Assembly: GCA_947461445.1 (NCBI GenBank)
Contig: CANHKV010000003.1
Coordinates: forward strand, 24,950 to 88,949
DNA length: 64,000 nucleotides
Origin: Holosporales bacterium
GTDB lineage: Bacteria > Pseudomonadota > Alphaproteobacteria > Holosporales > Holosporaceae
Direction of reading: 5' to 3'
Below the pieces are notes generated by a model, which made no database searches, was not told the DNA's origin, and was given only the letters and a program-made list of their open reading frames with translations. The translations under genes were made by a program, and so were the position numbers. Shown here one piece after another: positions 9,112-20,961 of this stretch (position 1 is the first letter of the stretch; each line of letters starts with the position of its first letter).

Positions 9112-9261
9112 GACAGGGAGGGAGGACACCAAAATAGTCCTCCTAACCTACATTTTCCTCTTAAAATGGACAGCCGAGACTAAAACAGTCCTTCTGCACC
9201 ACAGCTGAATCCCTCATCATGAATGTGCTCAGACAGGGAGGGAGGACACCAAAATAGTCCT
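9112..9261. repeat. Pair of 30-base intergenic repeats with hairpin potential
   Basis: Bases 9112-9141 are repeated exactly at 9232-9261, 120 bases on. The core GGAGGAC pairs with GTCCTCC (or GTCCTTC in copy 2) across ACCAAAATA, giving a 7-bp stem. A degenerate relative lies between them at 9168-9191. They fill the gap between the converging ends of the exported-protein gene and rpoC and probably serve as terminators or are a small dispersed repeat. Confidence 0.75.
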
Positions 9262-9283
9262 TCCCCCTACAGTACAGCTCAGT

Positions 9284-12200
9284 TTAAGCCCTGGCTTTAT
9301 TTAAATTGGCCAAATCCCGTTCACGGGCTTGACGCTTTAACTGACCCAAAATCACCCCAGTACCCGCAGGAATCAATCGTCCAGCAATGACGTTTTCCTT
9401 TAATCCTATCAGGTGGTCTTCTTTACCCTGAATGGCGGCTTCGATTAATACCCGCGTGGTTTCTTGGAACGATGCCGCAGAAATAAAGGATTCCGTCTTC
9501 AACGAAGCCTTTGTAATCCCCTGCAATACACGCATGGATCGTGCCGGAACCCCACCATGACGGATCACTTCTTTATTCGCGGCCCACAGCTCTTCGACCG
9601 AAACTTGATCGCCTTCTAGGAACAAGGTTTCGCCCGGATCCACAATTTCAACTTTGCGCAACATCTGGCGTAAAATCACCTCGATGTGCTTGTCATTGAT
9701 GCGCACCCCTTGTAAACGATACACCCCTTGAATTTCTTTGATCAAATAGTGGGCCATGGCTTCCACCCCCAAAACATTCAAAATGTCATGAGGCACGGGG
9801 CTCCCATCCACCAAAACCGTTCCTTTGCTGACATGTTCCCCATCTTGAACCAGAATATGTCGACCTTTGCTGATCAAATACTCTACGGGTTTAACTCCCG
9901 CATCTTTTGGCATGATGACCAAACGGCGGCGCGTTTTGTAATCCTTACCAAATTCGATGACACCATCGCACTCACTGATCATGGCTGGATCTTTTGGACG
10001 CCGTGCTTCGAACAGCTCTGCGATTCTGGGCAGACCCCCTGTAATGTCTCGAGATTTAAAGACTTCTTTGGCCAAACGTGCAATGATGTCACCTTTTTTA
10101 ACGGCTTTTCCATCGGATACCAACACCACAGTATCCACCATCAGGTCATACCAGGCATCGCCTCCGCTTTCTAATTTAACCGGTTGTCCCGAGGCATTAC
10201 GTAAAGTAATGGATGGTCGCAAATCCTCTCTGCGCGTACCTTGGCGCCAATCGGTCACGATTTGTTTGGTAATGCCTGTTAATTCATCCACCACTTCGCG
10301 TAAAGAAATGCCATCCAACAGATCCAAATAGTGGACCGTACCATCGCTTTCTGCAATAATTGGCACGGTATAGGGATCCCATTCGGCCAATTTTTGACCT
10401 GCCAGAACCGTATCTTTATCTGAAATCAACAACACAGCACCATATGGTACTTTGTATACGGCCAACTCTTGATCAAAGGCATCAATCAAGACCAATTCCA
10501 TGTTGCGCCCCATGACCAATTGCTGACCTGCTCCATTCTTAATGGTATACCCGTTACGGAAATGAACATGCCCATCCTTCATGGCTTCGATAAAGGAAAT
10601 TTCTGCCCCACGTTGGGATGCACCACCAGAGTGGAACGTACGCAATGTTAACTGTGTACCCGGTTCCCCAATGGATTGGGCCGCAATCACACCAACAGCT
10701 TCACCCACCGCCACCAGTTTTCCACGACCTAAATCGCGGCCATAACACATGGCACATGCCCCATCGGATGCCTGACACATTAATACAGAGCGCACCACAA
10801 CCTTGACCACACCTTCGTTTTGGATGTATTCGGCATCATTTTCATGAATCAATGTCCCCGCCTTGACCAAAACATCCGTTCCCTTGACCACATCCTCGGC
10901 CAAAACACGCCCCAAAATACGATCTCCCAAAGAGGCAATCACACCGCCGCCCTCGATAATGGCCTGCATGACAACCCCCTCTTTGGTGCCGCAATCATGA
11001 CTGTAAATGACACAATCTTGGGCCACATCCACCAATCGACGGGTTAAATATCCAGCATTGGCTGTTTTCAACGCGGTATCAGACAACCCCTTACGCGAAC
11101 CATGGGTCGAGTTAAAGTATTCAAATGCTTTTAGTCCCTCTTTAAAGTTCGATATAATCGGATGCTCGATGATGGTTCCATCGTGTCGAGCGATCAACCC
11201 TCTCATGGCGGCCAACTGTTTCATCTGAGCCGCAGACCCTCTGGCACCAGAGTGCGCCATCATATATACCGAGTTTAACGGTTTTCCAGGAATATCCTTA
11301 GAGATTTCCCCCATCATGGCTTCGGCCACGCGCTCTGTACACTTGGTCCAGGCGTCGGTCACTTTGTTATAGCGCTCACCCGGTGTAATTAAACCATCCA
11401 AATATTGTTGTTGATATTCGTTGACGGAATCCAAAGTTTCTTTAACAAATTCAGCTTTTTTCTGGGGCACGATTAAATCGTCTTTTCCAAAAGAAATTCC
11501 AGCCGATGTGGCATGACGAAAACCGATTTGCACCAATTTATCTGCAAATTCCACTGTTTTTGTTGATCCGCAATACCGGTGTACCGCACTGACCAATTGA
11601 GTCACATCTTTGGATGTAAAGGTCTTGTTCACCGAATCAAAGGGTATTTGTGGATGTCTTGGAACGGAATCCCACAAAATCATGCGTCCAGCAGATGTTT
11701 CGCACCGCACCATACGGGTATGGCCATCGGCATCCACATCGGCATAGCGCGCAATGATTTTGGCATGCAACGAAATGGTTTTTTCTTGCAAGGCGTAAAA
11801 AATTTCATTTAAATCGCTGAACATTCTGCCTTCCCCAGACTCACCAGCCCTAGACAGGGTCAGATAATACAAGCCCAAAACAATGTCTTTTGATGGCACA
11901 ATAACGGGCTCACCATTGGATGGGCTGAGAATATTATTTGTGGCCATCATCAAAACACGCGATTCGATTTGTGCTTCTAAAGACAATGGCACATGCACGG
12001 CCATTTGGTCACCGTCAAAGTCTGCGTTATAGGCGGCACACACCAGAGGGTGCAATTGGATGGCTTTTCCTTCGACCAGCATGGGCTCAAAGGCCTGAAT
12101 ACTTAAACGGTGCAATGTGGGCGCACGATTTAACAAGACCGTACGCTCACGAATCACGTCTTCTAGAATATCCCACACCTCTGGACGTTCACGCTCGACC

Positions 12201-13429
12201 ATACGCTTGGCAGCCTTGACGGTTGTGGCAAAACCATAGCGCTCTAATCGGGAGTACACAAAGGGTTTAAACAATTCCAGGGCCATCTTTTTAGGCAACC
12301 CGCACTGATTTAACTTTAACTTTGGCCCCACCACGATCACAGAGCGACCAGAATAATCCACACGTTTTCCTAACAAATTCAAACGAAAACGCCCCTGTTT
12401 ACCCTTTAACATATCCGACAATGATTTCAGAGGTCGCTTGTTGCTGCCTGTAATGGGGCGCCCTCTGCGGCCGTTGTCAAAAAACGCATCCACAATTTCT
12501 TGCAACATTCGTTTTTCATTACGCACAATCATTTCTGGGGCTTGCAATTCCATTAACCTGCGCAGACGATTATTGCGGTTGATCAAACGACGGTACAAAT
12601 CATTCAAGTCTGATGTGGCAAAACGGCCACCGTCCAATGGAACCAGTGGTCGTAAATCTGGTGGCATCACAGGAACCACATCTAAAATCATCCACTCTGG
12701 TCGCGTTTGAGACGCCAAAAAAGACTCCACCAATTTTAACCGCTTGATGACCTTTTTACGACGCAATTCCGATGGATTTTCTGATAAGTCTTGGCGCAAC
12801 TGTTGACGCAATTCATCCAAGTTTAAACCAGACAACAGCTCTTTTAACGCCTCTGCGCCAGAACTGACTCTAAAAGAATCCCGTCCGTAATCTTGTCGGG
12901 CTCTGGTGTATTCTTCTTCGCTTAACACTTGACATTGTTGCAGGGGGCTCATGCCTGGATCCACGACGACATAGCCATCAAAATACAAAATACGATCCAA
13001 GGTTTTATTGCTGATGTCCAGCAAATTTCCAATACGACTGGGCAGGGATCTCGAAAACCAAATATGGGCCACAGGGGATGCCAACTCGATATGCCCCATA
13101 CGTTCGCGTCGGACCTTGGCCAAAGTCACTTCGACGCCACAGCGCTCACACACCACCCCACGATACTTCATGCGTTTGTATTTTCCGCACAAACATTCAT
13201 AATCCTTGATGGGACCAAAAATACGCGAACAAAACAAACCATCTCTTTCTGGTTTAAACGTACGATAATTGATGGTTTCTGGTTTTTTCACCTCACCAAA
13301 GGACCATGCCCGAATTTGATCTGGGCTGGCCACCGAAATGCGTACGCTGTCAAAATTTTGAACCACTGAATCCGGTGATGGCAACAATAATCGAGGATTA
13401 GGAACCTCTTTTTCATGATGATCTAACAC
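9284..13429 (-). CDS. rpoC: DNA-directed RNA polymerase beta' subunit
   Basis: Beta' forms one jaw and holds the catalytic magnesium. The 1381-residue product has the N-terminal zinc site ([19 protein letters not shown], about residues 70-88) and the invariant catalytic [12 protein letters not shown] (about 460). The second zinc cluster is spread over [10 protein letters not shown] and [13 protein letters not shown]. The trigger-loop/bridge region contains [16 protein letters not shown], and the C-terminus has the usual IPAGTG tail. The start is GTG at 13429, chosen because GGAGG lies about six bases upstream. It follows rpoB by 96 bases on the same strand. The length is slightly below the usual ~1400 residues and nothing essential appears missing. 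Confidence 0.98.
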   Translation of the reverse strand: MLDHHEKEVPNPRLLLPSPDSVVQNFDSVRISVASPDQIRAWSFGEVKKPETINYRTFKPERDGLFCSRIFGPIKDYECLCGKYKRMKYRGVVCERCGVEVTLAKVRRERMGHIELASPVAHIWFSRSLPSRIGNLLDISNKTLDRILYFDGYVVVDPGMSPLQQCQVLSEEEYTRARQDYGRDSFRVSSGAEALKELLSGLNLDELRQQLRQDLSENPSELRRKKVIKRLKLVESFLASQTRPEWMILDVVPVMPPDLRPLVPLDGGRFATSDLNDLYRRLINRNNRLRRLMELQAPEMIVRNEKRMLQEIVDAFFDNGRRGRPITGSNKRPLKSLSDMLKGKQGRFRLNLLGKRVDYSGRSVIVVGPKLKLNQCGLPKKMALELFKPFVYSRLERYGFATTVKAAKRMVERERPEVWDILEDVIRERTVLLNRAPTLHRLSIQAFEPMLVEGKAIQLHPLVCAAYNADFDGDQMAVHVPLSLEAQIESRVLMMATNNILSPSNGEPVIVPSKDIVLGLYYLTLSRAGESGEGRMFSDLNEIFYALQEKTISLHAKIIARYADVDADGHTRMVRCETSAGRMILWDSVPRHPQIPFDSVNKTFTSKDVTQLVSAVHRYCGSTKTVEFADKLVQIGFRHATSAGISFGKDDLIVPQKKAEFVKETLDSVNEYQQQYLDGLITPGERYNKVTDAWTKCTERVAEAMMGEISKDIPGKPLNSVYMMAHSGARGSAAQMKQLAAMRGLIARHDGTIIEHPIISNFKEGLKAFEYFNSTHGSRKGLSDTALKTANAGYLTRRLVDVAQDCVIYSHDCGTKEGVVMQAIIEGGGVIASLGDRILGRVLAEDVVKGTDVLVKAGTLIHENDAEYIQNEGVVKVVVRSVLMCQASDGACAMCYGRDLGRGKLVAVGEAVGVIAAQSIGEPGTQLTLRTFHSGGASQRGAEISFIEAMKDGHVHFRNGYTIKNGAGQQLVMGRNMELVLIDAFDQELAVYKVPYGAVLLISDKDTVLAGQKLAEWDPYTVPIIAESDGTVHYLDLLDGISLREVVDELTGITKQIVTDWRQGTRREDLRPSITLRNASGQPVKLESGGDAWYDLMVDTVVLVSDGKAVKKGDIIARLAKEVFKSRDITGGLPRIAELFEARRPKDPAMISECDGVIEFGKDYKTRRRLVIMPKDAGVKPVEYLISKGRHILVQDGEHVSKGTVLVDGSPVPHDILNVLGVEAMAHYLIKEIQGVYRLQGVRINDKHIEVILRQMLRKVEIVDPGETLFLEGDQVSVEELWAANKEVIRHGGVPARSMRVLQGITKASLKTESFISAASFQETTRVLIEAAIQGKEDHLIGLKENVIAGRLIPAGTGVILGQLKRQARERDLANLNKARA

Positions 13430-13525
13430 AAAAACCTCCCTTTTTTCATAATCGTAATGACTTTTTTATAAAAGAGCGCACCCCCAGACAAGAGTTTTCA
13501 CCCCCCCACCCGCAACAAGCCCCAC

Positions 13526-16500
13526 TTAACCTTGCATTGGTGATTCCTGTCGGCATTCGATATTCATACCCAAAGTTTTCAGCTCTTTAATCAAAACGTT
13601 AAAGGATTCCGGAACATCGGATGTAAAATTTTCTTGCCCCTTGATAATGGCTTTGTACACCTCCATACGACCCTGCAAATCATCGGATTTTACCGTCAGC
13701 ATTTCCAACAATGTTCTGGCCGCACCATAGGCTTGCAAAGCCCAAACCTCCATTTCTCCAAACCTCTGTCCACCAAACTGAGATTTTCCACCCAAAGGCT
13801 GCTGGGTAACCAAACTGTATGGTCCAATAGATCGGGCATGGATCTTTTCATCCACCAAGTGGTGCAACTTCAACATGTACAGTACCCCCACCGTGATGGG
13901 GCGATCAAAGCGCTCACCCGTTCGACCATCGTACAAGACTTCTTGACCAGATGGATCCACACCAACTTCTCTAAAGAGACGCTCTATTTCATCCACCTTC
14001 GCCCCCTCGAATACAGGGGTGGCCATGGGCAATCCATCTACAATATCCTTAACCATTGTCAAAAGAGCCTCTGGAGATAATTGCTGGATCCACTGTGAAA
14101 TTTCTGGCTTTTTGTACAAATCTTTTAGACCATCGCGCAACAACTGCTCTCCGCCTGTTTCAGCCAGTGCGGCTTGACACAAGATTTGAGCTGCTTTTTT
14201 ACCTTTTTGCAAAGAAACCCAACCCAAATGGGTTTCTAAAATTTGCCCCACGTTCATACGTGACGGCAATCCCAATGGGTTTAATACCACATCAACTGGG
14301 GTTCCATCGGCCAAATATGGCATATCTTCTTGAGGCATAATGACAGAAACAACACCCTTGTTTCCGTGTCGACCCGCCATCTTGTCTCCAGGCTGAATTT
14401 TACGCTTGATGGCCAAAAACACCTTAACGGTTTTCAAAACCCCTGTGGGCAAGTCATCGCCTCGGCTTAATTTATCCCATTTTTGCTTAAACCGTTTTTC
14501 CAATTCATCCACAGCGGCATCATGTTGTTGGTACAGCGATGCCACACGAGCCATAGCGTCTTTGTTCTGAATGGGAATTTTTTTGTTGCGTGTTTTGGGA
14601 ATTTCTGCATAAATTTCCTCTGTAATCACGGTTCCAGACACCCATTGATCGAAATTCTGAGCCAAAGTTTGACCCATCAATATGCCTTTCATGGCTTGGG
14701 AAAAACCTTGCTCTAAAATGCGACGTTCCACCTCTTTTTCCTGACCCATCTTGGCAACGACTTCACGCTCAATGGCCAGAGATCGCTCATCGCGCTCTAC
14801 CCCACGCCTTGAAAAGATACGCACATCCACTACCGTTCCACTCATGCCGGCAGGAACACGCAACGAACTGTCTTTCATATCGGCTGCTTTGTCTGAAAAA
14901 ATCGCACGCAACAGTTTTTCTTCTGGGGTCAAAGGCACCTCTGCTTTTGGACTGACCTTACCGACCAAAACATCTCCAGGCGCCACATCCGCCCCAATAT
15001 ACACTACGCCCGCTTCGTCTAAATGACGCAACACTTCTTCGCTGGCACCGGGCACATCACGCGTGATCTCTTCATACCCCAGTTTCATATCCCGAACAGA
15101 TGTTTCCAACTCGTCAATATGAATGGATGTATACGCATCCTCGTCCACCAGGCGTTGCGACAATACAATAGAGTCTTCAAATCCACAGCCATCAAAGGGC
15201 ATAAAGGCCACCAATGCATTGTGCCCCAGGGCCAATTCTCCACGATCTGTGGCCGCACCATCGGCAATAATGTCACCTGCTTTCAGCAATTGCCCAACCT
15301 TAACCAAAGGTTTTTGATGAATACACGTTCCCGCATTTGACTTTCTGAATTTATCTAAATTATAAATATCAACCACGGCCCCTTGAGTGGAAAATTCCGT
15401 AGGTCGAACCACAATTCGACTGGCATCCACTTGGCTGACCACACCATCTCTGCGCGTTCTGACAATGACGCCAGAATCACGAATCACCAGGCCTTCTATA
15501 CCTGTACCAATCAGTGGTGCACGTGCACGCATCAACGGAACCGCTTGGCGTTGCATGTTTGACCCCATCAAGGCACGATTGGCGTCATCATTTTCCACAA
15601 AGGGAATCAACGCCGATGCCACAGATAAAATTTGTTTTGGAGAAATATCTGCAAAATCAATTTCTGCAGGTGGCACCAGAACATAATCGCCCGAACGACG
15701 GCACCCCACCAGTCCATCGGTCAAACGACCCTCTTCATCCACAGCCACATCGGCCTGGGCAATGGTAAACCCTTCTTCTTCCATAGCCGATACATACACC
15801 ACTTCGTGTGTCAACTGACCATTAATAATCTTACGATACGGCGTTTCCAAAAACCCATAAGGATTAATTCTGGCATAAATGGCCATAGAGTTAATCAAAC
15901 CAATATTGGCCCCTTCCGGAGTTTCCACCGGACAAATCCGCCCATAATGAGTGGGATGCACATCGCGAACCTCGATTCCTGCACGATCTCGTGTTAAACC
16001 CCCTGGCCCCAATGCGGAAAGACGACGCTTGTGATTAACCTCGGACAATGGATTGGTCTGGTCCATGAATTGGGACAATTGCGACGTACCAAAAAACTCT
16101 CGAATAATAGATGAAAGGGGACGCGCATTCAACAAATCATTGGGCATAGCCGTTTCTAGCTCTACAGCCGTCATGCGCTCCCTGATTACCCTCTGCATCC
16201 GCATCAAGCCCGATCGATACTGCACCTCTAGCAATTCTCCAACAGAACGCACACGACGATTGGTTAAGCTGTCAATATCATCAATATGACCCCTGCCCTG
16301 CTTCAGATCTAAAAGATATCGCACAACAGCGATGAAATCTTCCTTGCGTAAAACACGTTCCGTAATGGGCGCATTCAAACCCAATCGCGAATTCAACTTC
16401 AATCTTCCCACATCAGACAAATCATATTTTTCTGAATTAAAGAATAAATTATGAAATAAAGTGTATGCTGCCTCTAGAGTGGGAGACTCACCTGGTCTTA

Positions 16501-17662
16501 ATACGCGATAAATATCAAACAATGCTTCTGATCGATTGGTGTTTTTATCCGACATCAAGGTGTTGCGTAAAAATGGCCCAGTATTAACGCCATCAATATC
16601 AAGAACGGGAATTTCATAAACCCCTCTTTTTACAAGAAAATCAATTTTTTCTTCCGTAATCTCTGCACCAACTTCCAAGAAAATTTCACCCGTTGCTGGG
16701 TCCGATAATTCTTGAGCACTGTATCGACCCAAAATATGATTATACGGAACTAAAACATGGGTAACGCCCTGGGCAATCCATTGGCGAATCATACGGGATT
16801 GTAATTTCACACCCTTTTCGGACAAAACCTCTCCGGTTTTCGCATCCAACAAATCTTCCTCAAGACGGACATTTTTCCACATGGACTCTGAAAATGTAAT
16901 GCGCCAAAGCCCCTCGCGATAATCGTAAACCCGATTGTCATAAAATAGGCTTAAAATTTCTTGACGGCTCATCCCCAAACGCTTGCTCGGTGGAGCCAAG
17001 GGATCGACCTGATGATCCGATTCCAAAGCCATCAGCAATGTACTAACAGGCATTTTACGCTTTCGGTCGATGCGCATGCACAGCACATCCTTAATATCAA
17101 ATTCAAAATCAATCCATGAGCCCTGCGCCGGTATCACGCGAGCCAGAAAAAGAAATTTACCAGACGAATAATGGCCACGATCATGATCAAAAAAGACCCC
17201 CGGAGATCGATGCATCTGAGAAACAACAACACGCTCGACACCATTAATCACAAAAGTACCCTCTTGTGTCATCAAAGGAATGTCACCCAAATAAACGTCC
17301 TGCTCTTTCATAAACTTTAATGTTCGGTCCTCTTCCCACCCAATCAGGCGCAACTTTGCACGCAATGGTGCGGCATAGGTTAACCCTTTTTGTCGAGCCT
17401 CTACTAGATCACATTTTTGATCTTCCAAAACATACTCGACAAATTCCAACTGAACGCGTCCGGAAAAATCCTGGACGGGGAACAATGCCATCAGCGATGA
17501 CTGGAGCCCCACAACCCGACGCTCTTCTGGCGGGACGTCTTTTTGCAAAAACTCCTCATAAGACCTGCGCTGCAATTCAATCAGGCTAGGAATGGACATG
17601 GCCTCGGGTACTCGAGAAAAATTATACCGAACCCGTCGATAAAAATCACAACTCTCGCTCAT
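13526..17662 (-). CDS. rpoB: DNA-directed RNA polymerase beta subunit
   Basis: Beta carries the rifampicin pocket and the other half of the active-site cleft. The product is 1378 residues from ATG 17662, which has AAGGAGG seven bases upstream. The frame is open 15 codons further, but without a ribosome site. The rifampicin region is close to E. coli (GTSQLSQFMDQTNPLSE, then HKRRLSALGPGGL). It keeps the Asp, His and Ser most often mutated in resistance, with a Thr in place of the Asn that follows DQ. Other landmarks are PVETPEGANIGLI, GDKMAGRHGNKGV and the C-terminal GGKSQFGGQRFGEMEVWAL. It is last but one in the secE-to-rpoC run, separated from rplL by an unusually long 579-base gap. Confidence 0.98.
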   Translation of the reverse strand: MSESCDFYRRVRYNFSRVPEAMSIPSLIELQRRSYEEFLQKDVPPEERRVVGLQSSLMALFPVQDFSGRVQLEFVEYVLEDQKCDLVEARQKGLTYAAPLRAKLRLIGWEEDRTLKFMKEQDVYLGDIPLMTQEGTFVINGVERVVVSQMHRSPGVFFDHDRGHYSSGKFLFLARVIPAQGSWIDFEFDIKDVLCMRIDRKRKMPVSTLLMALESDHQVDPLAPPSKRLGMSRQEILSLFYDNRVYDYREGLWRITFSESMWKNVRLEEDLLDAKTGEVLSEKGVKLQSRMIRQWIAQGVTHVLVPYNHILGRYSAQELSDPATGEIFLEVGAEITEEKIDFLVKRGVYEIPVLDIDGVNTGPFLRNTLMSDKNTNRSEALFDIYRVLRPGESPTLEAAYTLFHNLFFNSEKYDLSDVGRLKLNSRLGLNAPITERVLRKEDFIAVVRYLLDLKQGRGHIDDIDSLTNRRVRSVGELLEVQYRSGLMRMQRVIRERMTAVELETAMPNDLLNARPLSSIIREFFGTSQLSQFMDQTNPLSEVNHKRRLSALGPGGLTRDRAGIEVRDVHPTHYGRICPVETPEGANIGLINSMAIYARINPYGFLETPYRKIINGQLTHEVVYVSAMEEEGFTIAQADVAVDEEGRLTDGLVGCRRSGDYVLVPPAEIDFADISPKQILSVASALIPFVENDDANRALMGSNMQRQAVPLMRARAPLIGTGIEGLVIRDSGVIVRTRRDGVVSQVDASRIVVRPTEFSTQGAVVDIYNLDKFRKSNAGTCIHQKPLVKVGQLLKAGDIIADGAATDRGELALGHNALVAFMPFDGCGFEDSIVLSQRLVDEDAYTSIHIDELETSVRDMKLGYEEITRDVPGASEEVLRHLDEAGVVYIGADVAPGDVLVGKVSPKAEVPLTPEEKLLRAIFSDKAADMKDSSLRVPAGMSGTVVDVRIFSRRGVERDERSLAIEREVVAKMGQEKEVERRILEQGFSQAMKGILMGQTLAQNFDQWVSGTVITEEIYAEIPKTRNKKIPIQNKDAMARVASLYQQHDAAVDELEKRFKQKWDKLSRGDDLPTGVLKTVKVFLAIKRKIQPGDKMAGRHGNKGVVSVIMPQEDMPYLADGTPVDVVLNPLGLPSRMNVGQILETHLGWVSLQKGKKAAQILCQAALAETGGEQLLRDGLKDLYKKPEISQWIQQLSPEALLTMVKDIVDGLPMATPVFEGAKVDEIERLFREVGVDPSGQEVLYDGRTGERFDRPITVGVLYMLKLHHLVDEKIHARSIGPYSLVTQQPLGGKSQFGGQRFGEMEVWALQAYGAARTLLEMLTVKSDDLQGRMEVYKAIIKGQENFTSDVPESFNVLIKELKTLGMNIECRQESPMQG

Positions 17663-18241
17663 TTCAACCTCCTTGTTGATGGATTGACTTTGCAAAAACT
17701 CGACCACCTAAATCACTCTTGCTCCATAAAAATCATATTCTGTTTTTTAGGACCCAGAACCCCACCAAGATGCCCGAACCACTGATTCTGACCTTTCCAC
17801 AAGAGCTTTCTCTCGCAGCCCCACTTTTTAGACCTTCAGAAGGCATTCAGCCCCAGAGAAAATCCCAATCATTCCTACGGATGTCTGGCAGAATTAACCC
17901 ACCCGATAAACGGTACCCATGATCCTAGAAAAAACTGCCCCCAAGCCCCACACCGGACGGCCAAACTGATGTTTGATAACCACTGCTGGCACACACCACA
18001 ACCCACCGCCCCACATAAGAATGGTCAGAATGTTTCAGACAAGACAACACCGGTTTTCCCACCCCAGAGACCATAAAATTCCGAAAAAGATTAGCATTGC
18101 GAAATTGCTGCAGCAAAAAAACACTGTTTAAAACCTTTCTCAAAAGCACAAAAAGAAAGGCACCCGTGAACTGCTCCAGAACACAAGCACCCTTCTTTCC
18201 AACCTTAAACCACAGAAATCATAAGGCATAGCATCAGAAAA
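17663..18241 (-). other. Long rplL-rpoB intergenic region
   Basis: The 579 bases between rplL and rpoB hold no convincing gene; short open frames on both strands have no family features or ribosome sites. In other proteobacteria this interval carries an attenuator and an RNase III processing site that set the ratio of L7/L12 to polymerase. A similar role is likely here, but I could not pin down a specific hairpin. Confidence 0.5.
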
Positions 18242-18628
18242 TTAAGCCAACTTAACTTTCGCACCCACAGCCTCTAGCTTTTTCTTCATATCTTCGGCAT
18301 CTTTTTTAGAAAGACCTTCTTTGACGGTTGCATCTGCTTTTTCTGCCATGTCTTTTGCTTCTTTCAGACCCAGACCAGTCAAAACACGTAATTCTTTAAT
18401 GACGTCAATCTTTTTCTCGCCAGCTTCGATCAATATCACGCTGAATTCTGATTGCTCATCAGCAGCATCGGCAGCAGGAGCAGCAGCACCAACAGGACCC
18501 ATCATCATAGGAGCAGCCGCAGAAACACCCCACTTTTCTTCCAACAGTTTCGTCAACTCAGCAGCTTCTAAAACAGTTAAATTGCTCAAACTTTCAACGA
18601 TATTTTCTAGTGTCATTGCCTTAGACAT
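18242..18628 (-). CDS. rplL: 50S ribosomal protein L7/L12
   Basis: L7/L12 forms the flexible stalk that recruits translation GTPases. The 128-residue product has the N-terminal dimer domain ([20 protein letters not shown]), an Ala-rich hinge near residues 36-55 ([16 protein letters not shown]), and the C-terminal domain. That domain has [20 protein letters not shown] and a closing [14 protein letters not shown]. The ATG at 18628 is preceded by AAGGAGAG within the end of rplJ, two bases away, so the genes are coupled. It is acidic and of normal length. Confidence 0.97.
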   Translation of the reverse strand: MSKAMTLENIVESLSNLTVLEAAELTKLLEEKWGVSAAAPMMMGPVGAAAPAADAADEQSEFSVILIEAGEKKIDVIKELRVLTGLGLKEAKDMAEKADATVKEGLSKKDAEDMKKKLEAVGAKVKLA

Positions 18629-18630
18629 TT

Positions 18631-19143
18631 TTACTCTCCTTGTTGTTGTTTAATATAAGCCCCCAAAGTACCGACAACCCCACGACTTGGCTCTTTGATT
18701 GTTCTCAACAGCGTCGACGCCGGAGAACTGATGAGACCCACAATCTGACCACGCAACTGGTCTAGTGTCGGCAATGTCGCCAACTTTTTGATATCTTCCC
18801 TGGAAAGATTCTTGCCGTTTAAAATTCCACCGATGGGGTGAAAATTGGCTTCCCTTTTCTTGGAAAACTCATCAATAACTTTTGATGCGGAAACAGGATC
18901 CTGGGAAAAAATAACCCCCAATGGACCCTTGAACAAGTCTTGAACACCACCGTCATCAAACACCCTCTTTGCCAAGTTGTTCTTAACAACCTGAAAACGA
19001 GCCCCTGCAGATCGCACATTTTTACGCAACTGGCTGAATGGCTCGGCCGAAATCCCCACTTGACGAACAACGATCATGCAAGGATAGGAACCGCAGGATT
19101 CCGAAAACTTTTCGACAAAAAGCTTTTTTTCTGAACGAGTCAC
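18631..19143 (-). CDS. rplJ: 50S ribosomal protein L10
   Basis: L10 anchors the L7/L12 stalk to the 50S base and usually autoregulates its own mRNA. The 170-residue product shows the family pattern [11 protein letters not shown] near the N-terminus, [13 protein letters not shown] (about 60-72) and a C-terminal helix ending in QQQGE. Two GTG codons lie at the start. The GTG at 19143 is chosen because AAGGAGG is about eight bases upstream, whereas it almost touches the GTG at 19149. It lies between rplA and rplL, 54 bases after rplA. Confidence 0.95.
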   Translation of the reverse strand: MTRSEKKLFVEKFSESCGSYPCMIVVRQVGISAEPFSQLRKNVRSAGARFQVVKNNLAKRVFDDGGVQDLFKGPLGVIFSQDPVSASKVIDEFSKKREANFHPIGGILNGKNLSREDIKKLATLPTLDQLRGQIVGLISSPASTLLRTIKEPSRGVVGTLGAYIKQQQGE

Positions 19144-19197
19144 TCGCACGCCCTCCTTAATTAAAAATCATCCTTAAATTACACCACATTTCCATCC

Positions 19198-19902
19198 CTA
19201 TGACAAGCCTCTATTCAGATCCAATGGCAAAGAAAAACCCATTGTGGATGATAAGAAAGCTTTTTTAACCAAATGCCCCTTCACTCCCTCTGGTTTCATC
19301 TCTAACAAAGCCGCCTGAACAGCCGCAAAATTTTGCTCTAATGCCTCTACAGCAAAGCTGGCCTTGCCCAAAATGGCATGAACAATACCCTGCTTTTCGG
19401 CACGCAAAGAAACTTGCCCTTTTTTAGCCGATTGAATGGCACCCACCACATTCATGGTGACCGTTCCCAATTTTGGATTAGGCATCAATTGCTTTGGACC
19501 CAAAATTTTACCTAATTTGCTGAGATGCGCCATCATAGGGGGCGTAGCAATACACAGATCAAAATCAATGCGCCCTTTCTGAACTTCATCAATTAAATCC
19601 AAATCACCCACAACCTCTGCCCCTGCATCTCGGGCTTGCTGCGCCTGTTCGCCTTGGGCAAATACAGCGATGCGCACACTGCGCCCTGTGCCCGCAGGCA
19701 ATTCCACCATGCCGCGAATATTTTGATCACCTTTTCTGGGATCAATGTTGCATGCAAAAACAACTTCCACGGTTTCGTCAAATTTTGCATTGGCACGATC
19801 CTTGATCAGGACCAGCGCCTCATCAACAGTGTAATGCTTTGAAAAGTCAATATTGACGTCGCGCGCACGAATGCGCTTGCTCTTTTTTTCGATTTTTATC
19901 AT
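19198..19902 (-). CDS. rplA: 50S ribosomal protein L1
   Basis: L1 forms the mobile stalk at the E site and represses its own operon by binding its mRNA. The 234-residue product contains [18 protein letters not shown], then the nucleotide-proximal [14 protein letters not shown] and the signature [16 protein letters not shown]. Its ATG overlaps the rplK stop in an ATGA, so the two are translationally coupled. Length and order (rplK-rplA-rplJ-rplL) are canonical. Confidence 0.97.
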   Translation of the reverse strand: MIKIEKKSKRIRARDVNIDFSKHYTVDEALVLIKDRANAKFDETVEVVFACNIDPRKGDQNIRGMVELPAGTGRSVRIAVFAQGEQAQQARDAGAEVVGDLDLIDEVQKGRIDFDLCIATPPMMAHLSKLGKILGPKQLMPNPKLGTVTMNVVGAIQSAKKGQVSLRAEKQGIVHAILGKASFAVEALEQNFAAVQAALLEMKPEGVKGHLVKKAFLSSTMGFSLPLDLNRGLS

Positions 19903-20327
19903 CCTGTAACCTCAATTCCCATAGAGCGTGCCGTACCCTCTAGCATAGAGACAGCCGCTTCTGGTGTATAAGCATTCATATCCTGCATTTTTTCTTTGGC
20001 AATTTCAAGCAGCTGATCACGGGTGACCTTGCCATTAATGGTGCGCCCAGGCGCCACACTGCCTTTTGCAATGGCCGCAGCTTTTTGCAAATAATACGAT
20101 GCGGGTGGCTTGGTCAGAAAAAATGTAAACGTTTTGTCGGCAAATGCTGTGATCACCACAGGGATACGCGCATCCGATGGCATGCCAGCGGTTTGCGCAT
20201 TAAACGCCTTGCAAAACTCCATAATATTCAAACCTTTTTGACCCAAAGCAGGACCAACGGGCGGAGCTGGAGTAGCCTTTCCCGCCATAATTTGCAGCTT
20301 GATTGTTCCTATAATTTTTTTCGCCAT
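19899..20327 (-). CDS. rplK: 50S ribosomal protein L11
   Basis: L11 binds the GTPase-associated centre of 23S rRNA. The 142-residue product has the proline-rich N-terminal domain ([20 protein letters not shown]) and the C-terminal rRNA-binding domain ([20 protein letters not shown], ending [13 protein letters not shown]). The ATG at 20327 has AAAGGGG upstream. It starts 83 bases after nusG. Confidence 0.97.
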   Translation of the reverse strand: MAKKIIGTIKLQIMAGKATPAPPVGPALGQKGLNIMEFCKAFNAQTAGMPSDARIPVVITAFADKTFTFFLTKPPASYYLQKAAAIAKGSVAPGRTINGKVTRDQLLEIAKEKMQDMNAYTPEAAVSMLEGTARSMGIEVTG

Positions 20328-20410
20328 TGCTATCCCCTTTAATAAACCCTAGTTTCCTTTAAAATACCCTTTTTTTACCCCCCTGAACACCACCCACCAG
20401 ATACTTGTTT

Positions 20411-20953
20411 CTAAATTTTCTCCACATGCACAAAATCCAGATCCACAGGCGTGGGTCGCCCAAAAATGGAAATGGAAACTTTTAACCGCATGCGCAAAAC
20501 ATCCACCTCTTCGATCACCCCTTCTAGCCCAGAAAACAAACCGTCCGTTACACGAACGATTTCACCAGGCTCAAAGGCTGTGCCAGAAACAGGACCCACT
20601 CCATCCGAGTCATCAATCTGGTTCAACAAATTTTCCATATCCGCGTCCGACAACGGCTTTGGATCGCTGCGCAAATCTGCCCCCAACATACCAATAACCC
20701 TGGGCGCCCGCCGAATGGTATTTAACGCATCTGGCGTAGAAATCATACGCACCAAAACATACCCAGGCAAAATGCGCTCCTCTTGCTGCACCGCATTTCC
20801 GCGACGCGTGGCATGAACCATTTTCTTTAAAACCAAAACATCTTCTAACAGCTCGGCTATGCCTGCCTTAGAGAACTGCACCGACAGATCGGACGCAACC
20901 CTGTTTTCACTGCCAGCGGCAACATGAATGACATACCATTTAAAATCTGACAT
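20411..20953 (-). CDS. nusG: Transcription termination/antitermination factor NusG
   Basis: NusG binds the beta' clamp, aids Rho termination and links transcription to translation. The 180-residue product has the NGN domain (KWYVIHVAAGSENRVA at the N-terminus, ILPGYVLVRM in the middle) and a C-terminal KOW motif (GEIVRVTDGLFSGLEGVIEE). The ATG at 20953 has AGGATAG upstream and comes eight bases after the secE stop. This is the usual secE-nusG pair. Confidence 0.97.
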   Translation of the reverse strand: MSDFKWYVIHVAAGSENRVASDLSVQFSKAGIAELLEDVLVLKKMVHATRRGNAVQQEERILPGYVLVRMISTPDALNTIRRAPRVIGMLGADLRSDPKPLSDADMENLLNQIDDSDGVGPVSGTAFEPGEIVRVTDGLFSGLEGVIEEVDVLRMRLKVSISIFGRPTPVDLDFVHVEKI

Positions 20954-20961
20954 AAGCTATC

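Noticed and set aside
17719..18149. Short ORFs in the rplL-rpoB gap
   Set aside because: No ribosome sites, no family features, and they overlap a region expected to be regulatory.
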